Below are positions 44,290 through 46,747 of a stretch of 46,747 nt of DNA, piece after piece. This stretch comes from an uncultured Eubacteriales bacterium. GTDB taxonomy: Bacteria > Bacillota > Clostridia > Lachnospirales > Lachnospiraceae. The stretch is taken from positions 1 to 46,747 of the forward strand of contig ONBN01000011.1 in the NCBI GenBank assembly GCA_900316115.1, written 5' to 3'. Within the stretch, counting starts at the first letter, position 1; the number at the start of each line of letters is the position of its first letter. Made by a program: the position numbers and the translations under genes. The notes below the pieces were generated by a model that was given only the letters and a program-made list of their open reading frames with translations, did not search any database and was not told the DNA's origin.

Positions 44290-44374
44290 CTTCCCTACGT
44301 TGGCATTATCCAAATCAGGTTATGGGTCGAAACGGAATCACGTTTCCTCTCAGCCGGTTTTCGCCAGCTCCCCT
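44290..44374 (-). promoter_or_regulatory. TPP riboswitch (THI element)
   Basis: On the minus strand the conserved THI-box elements appear in order: GGGGAGCT at the 5' side, GGCTGAGAGG, GACCC, ACCTGATTTGGATAATGCC and CGTAGGGAA at the 3' side. It senses thiamine pyrophosphate and controls thiC, which lies immediately downstream. Confidence 0.95.
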
Positions 44375-44514
44375 TTTTCGTTTTTATATTATAGCGCAGC
44401 CTGTATGGCTTTGCAATATTTTTACCATAATTTTCCATACATATTACATAGTCAAATGCGGATACTATCGTTGTATACAAAGATGCTTTGCATCTAATAA
44501 AAGGAGGAATGATC

Positions 44515-44835
44515 ATGACTATTTTGAAATGTTCAGCAACCAACTGTATTTATAATGATGCCCGTCAGTGCTCCAGAGGTGAGATCGATGTTATGGGCGA
44601 AAGTGCCCGTATTGCAGATGAAACAAGCTGTGGAAGCTTCCAGGAAAGATCCGGGTCAGCAATGAACAGCATGGAGCACCACTGTGGCTGTGAAAAGATC
44701 CAGATCGACTGTAAAGCCCACAACTGTGCTTACAACGATAACTGCAAATGTACAGCTGCTGCCATTGATGTAGACGGTTCCAGAGCACAGTGCTCTCAGG
44801 AAACAAAGTGTGGAACTTTTGCCTGTAAATGCTAA
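44515..44835 (+). CDS. Tandem DUF1540 cysteine-rich protein
   Basis: This 106-residue protein contains two DUF1540 domains, each with four cysteines. The first reads LKCSATNCIYND then CSRGEIDV and CGSF; the second reads IDCKAHNCAYNDNCKCTAAAIDV and CGTF. The cysteine spacing suggests metal binding or disulfides, but the function is unknown. GGAGG lies 7 nt before the ATG at 44515; an in-frame ATG at 44488 has no such site. The gene is read away from thiC and has its own transcript. Confidence 0.85.
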   Translation: MTILKCSATNCIYNDARQCSRGEIDVMGESARIADETSCGSFQERSGSAMNSMEHHCGCEKIQIDCKAHNCAYNDNCKCTAAAIDVDGSRAQCSQETKCGTFACKC

Positions 44836-44910
44836 GATGCACACAGGCAAAAGCCTGATACTGTAATATCGAACCTGCCACCGGCAGAATCTTTTGAAGT
44901 GCAATAATAC

Positions 44911-44960
44911 AAAAAGGGCTGTGACATAACAGGAACTTACTCCCTGCTGTGTCACAGCCC
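44911..44960 (-). terminator. Terminator of ftsZ
   Basis: A perfect 11-bp inverted repeat (GGGCTGTGACA at 44916-44926, TGTCACAGCCC at 44950-44960) is followed on the minus strand by TTTTTGTATTATT. It lies 22 bp past ftsZ and faces the converging DUF1540 gene. Confidence 0.88.
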
Positions 44961-44981
44961 TGATATTTCATAAAGAAATGA

Positions 44982-46142
44982 TTAGCGGTTCTTCAGGAAA
45001 TCCGGAATCTGAATGTCCTTCTTCTGTACTGTACTGGAAGGTGTCTTCGCAGTAAACGGTGTAGCATTCATAGTCGGCATGCTGAAGCTTGGCATCTTAA
45101 AGGAAGATGTTGTGCTTGTCTGTGCTGCCGGTCTCTTGGCATTAAAGGATGCATTGCTGCTTCTGTTGCCAAAAGGACTTGTATTCTGTGCTGCATCGCT
45201 AAGACCTGTAGCAATAACGGTGATCCTTGCATAATCAGCAACAGAATCATCATACATTGCACCAAAGATGATATTTGCATCCTCGCCAGTAAGCTCCTGT
45301 ACATAGCTTGCTGCATCATTAGCATCCATAAGGGAAATATCTCCGGAAATATTAATGATAACATGAGTAGCACCCTTGATAGTAGTCTCAAGAAGTGGAG
45401 AAGAAACAGCCTGCTGTACAGCCTCCATAGCCTTGTCATCTCCTCTTGCCTCACCAATACCGATGTGTGCAATACCCTTGTCAGTCATAACCGTCTGAAC
45501 ATCTGCAAAGTCAAGGTTGATCAGTGCCGGCAGATTGATCAGGTCTGTAATACCCTGAACTGCCTGCTGAAGAACTTCATCAGCCTTACGCAGTGCCTCC
45601 GGCATGGTTGTCCGGCGGTCAACGATCTCCAGTAATTTATCATTCGGGATCACGATCAGTGTATCCACAGCTTTCTTCAGATTCTCAATACCAGCAAGTG
45701 CATTGTTCATACGGGTCTTTGCTTCAAAACGGAAAGGCTTTGTAACAACGCCAACAGTAAGGATACCCATCTCCTTCGCTGCTGCTGCAATAACCGGAGC
45801 AGCTCCTGTACCGGTACCGCCACCCATACCACAGGTAACGAAAACCATATCTGCTCCTTCCATGATCTGCTTAACTTCTTCTATGCTTTCCTCTGCTGCC
45901 TTCTGTCCAACCTCTGGCTGTGCACCCGCACCAAGTCCTTTGGTAATCTTCTCGCCAATCTGAAGTACAGTTGGAGCTTTGCACAGAGTTAAAGCCTGTT
46001 TATCGGTGTTCACACCTACAAACTCTACCCCGCCAATGGCTTCTTCCACCATTCTGTTCACTGCATTATTACCGGCTCCACCTACGCCGATTACAATAAT
46101 CTTCGCAGATGACTCTGCCTCATTTGACATAATCTCTAACAA
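44982..46142 (-). CDS. ftsZ: Cell division protein FtsZ
   Basis: FtsZ is the tubulin-like GTPase that forms the division ring. It has [17 protein letters not shown] near the N-terminus, the tubulin signature [11 protein letters not shown], the T7-loop region [11 protein letters not shown], a variable linker rich in S, T, P and A, and the C-terminal peptide [11 protein letters not shown] that binds FtsA/ZipA/SepF-type partners. I chose the TTG at 46142, which has GGAGG at 7 nt; the in-frame ATG at 46130 is too far from that site. The product is 386 residues. It follows the ftsQ-like gene by about 130 bp. Confidence 0.97.
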   Translation of the reverse strand: MLEIMSNEAESSAKIIVIGVGGAGNNAVNRMVEEAIGGVEFVGVNTDKQALTLCKAPTVLQIGEKITKGLGAGAQPEVGQKAAEESIEEVKQIMEGADMVFVTCGMGGGTGTGAAPVIAAAAKEMGILTVGVVTKPFRFEAKTRMNNALAGIENLKKAVDTLIVIPNDKLLEIVDRRTTMPEALRKADEVLQQAVQGITDLINLPALINLDFADVQTVMTDKGIAHIGIGEARGDDKAMEAVQQAVSSPLLETTIKGATHVIINISGDISLMDANDAASYVQELTGEDANIIFGAMYDDSVADYARITVIATGLSDAAQNTSPFGNRSSNASFNAKRPAAQTSTTSSFKMPSFSMPTMNATPFTAKTPSSTVQKKDIQIPDFLKNR

Positions 46143-46270
46143 TGTACTTCCTCCTTTATTTCTATACCTGATATCCAAGTCAAGTTTATTTGTATCAAGC
46201 TACATATAGATATATCATATATTTTTTTTTTGAATTAATCAACTACTAATTTTGTTTTTTTATACTTTTT

Positions 46271-46747
46271 TCACGAATATTCGTCATTCCCTGCATTGGG
46301 ATTCGGGCCTACATAGTTGCCGTCATGGTCATATTCACCAGTTCCTGTATAGTTTCCATCCTCCAGGTATCCGCCATGCCAGTCTCCGTTGGCTGCTATG
46401 CTTTCTTCGGTTGGCTTGGGACCTACATAATTCCAGTTGGCATCATACTCGCCTTCACCGGTGTAATCTCCCTCACCGTCATACCCGCCATGCCAGTTTT
46501 CAAGGGCATAATCCAGCTCGCTTTTGGGCTTTGCTCCTACATACTTGCCATTTTCATCGTATTCCCCGTCACCGGTATACTCTCCATTTTCATTATAACC
46601 GCCTGTCCAGTTCTCAGCAGTTACAGGCTCTACCTCCGCTTCAAAGGTACAGTTCTTGTCAGTCTCAGTAATATTCTCCATATGAAGAATGCCCTTCTGC
46701 CCGGAAAGCTTTGGCAGGATGGCGATCGCCCTTGTCATCTTGTCCTC
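46271..46747 (-). CDS. DivIB/FtsQ C-terminus with Gly/Tyr/Asp repeat tail (partial)
   Basis: The frame is open to the right edge, so only the last 158 residues are seen. The first part (EDKMTRAIAILPKL, then SGQKGILHMENITETD, then CTFEAEV) reads like the C-terminal end of the extracellular beta domain of DivIB/FtsQ, fitting its place before ftsZ. About 110 residues follow, made of three repeats of the form W-x-GGY-x3-G-x-YTG-x-GEYD-x3-x-YVG. FtsQ proteins normally end near the first part, so this is an added tail, distantly like MORN repeats. Alternatively translation could start at the ATG at 46681 (AAGGG at 10 nt), giving a separate small repeat protein. Confidence 0.65.
   Translation of the reverse strand, partial: EDKMTRAIAILPKLSGQKGILHMENITETDKNCTFEAEVEPVTAENWTGGYNENGEYTGDGEYDENGKYVGAKPKSELDYALENWHGGYDGEGDYTGEGEYDANWNYVGPKPTEESIAANGDWHGGYLEDGNYTGTGEYDHDGNYVGPNPNAGNDEYS

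Noticed and set aside
43608-44555. Plus-strand open frame of 315 codons
   Set aside because: It covers thiC in antisense and the TPP riboswitch, both certain.
1-46747. tRNA, rRNA and CRISPR features
   Set aside because: No cloverleaf-like gene, rRNA segment or regularly spaced repeat array was found on either strand by eye.

Overview
The window looks like chromosome of a gut-type Firmicute, most likely a Lachnospiraceae (Blautia/Roseburia/Dorea-like) member. The basis is recognition of protein families: DUF1836, DUF4364, DUF1540, YerC, an MmsA-type sugar transporter, YesM/YesN two-component genes, an ftsQ-ftsZ neighbourhood, Gram-positive Shine-Dalgarno sequences and Rho-independent terminators throughout. 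The species cannot be fixed from the sequence.

Layout. (1) 1-5,930: a minus-strand potassium cluster with a C-terminal scrap of kdpC, then trkH/ktrB, trkA/ktrA, a membrane-tethered LysR-effector-like protein and kdpD. kdpA, kdpB and the 5' part of kdpC are missing, cut off at about 5,880-5,930. (2) About 5,930-14,740: a mobilizable, plasmid-like element. It has a DUF6040-like coiled-coil membrane protein, a relaxase, MobC, a highly structured oriT-like region, an XRE regulator with twin operators, a ParM/ParR segregation pair, a P4-type primase-helicase gene broken by an in-frame amber codon, TnpV and an orphan ParB. No integrase or type IV secretion genes are in view, so it needs a helper or continues outside the window. 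Its right edge abuts the 3' end of rlmD (rumA), a gene I know as an ICE integration site in Firmicutes. (3) 14,703-21,004: housekeeping genes (rlmD, a small acidic-tailed membrane protein, pcrA, DUF1836, yerC, a PHP phosphatase). (4) 21,069-30,545: a sugar-uptake regulon. A regulatory operon (membrane-anchored sugar-binding sensor, YesM kinase, YesN/AraC regulator, sugar-binding lipoprotein) lies upstream of a ChvE/MmsA/MmsB-type ABC transporter. (5) 30,662-30,945: a 284-bp extended hairpin (MITE-like or structured RNA). (6) 31,041-35,515: yesL-like gene, TIGR01212 radical SAM gene, DUF4364, rarA and a polysaccharide deacetylase. (7) 35,552-41,240: a branched-chain amino acid ABC operon (livJ, livHMGF) with a cytidylate-kinase-like gene as its last member and an attenuator-like leader before livJ. 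(8) 41,309-42,732: infC-rpmI-rplT with a leader attenuator and an apparent AUU start codon for IF-3. (9) 42,921-44,374: thiC under a TPP riboswitch. (10) 44,515-46,747: a tandem DUF1540 protein, ftsZ, and the 3' end of a divIB/ftsQ gene carrying an unusual C-terminal Gly/Tyr/Asp repeat tail.

Most notable for follow-up: the repeat tail on the FtsQ-like protein, the 449-nt out-of-frame overlap between relaxase and DUF6040 genes, the amber-split primase, the 284-bp hairpin, the oriT-like structured region, the AUU start of infC, and the remodelled potassium locus with a KdpD whose usual target operon is gone.
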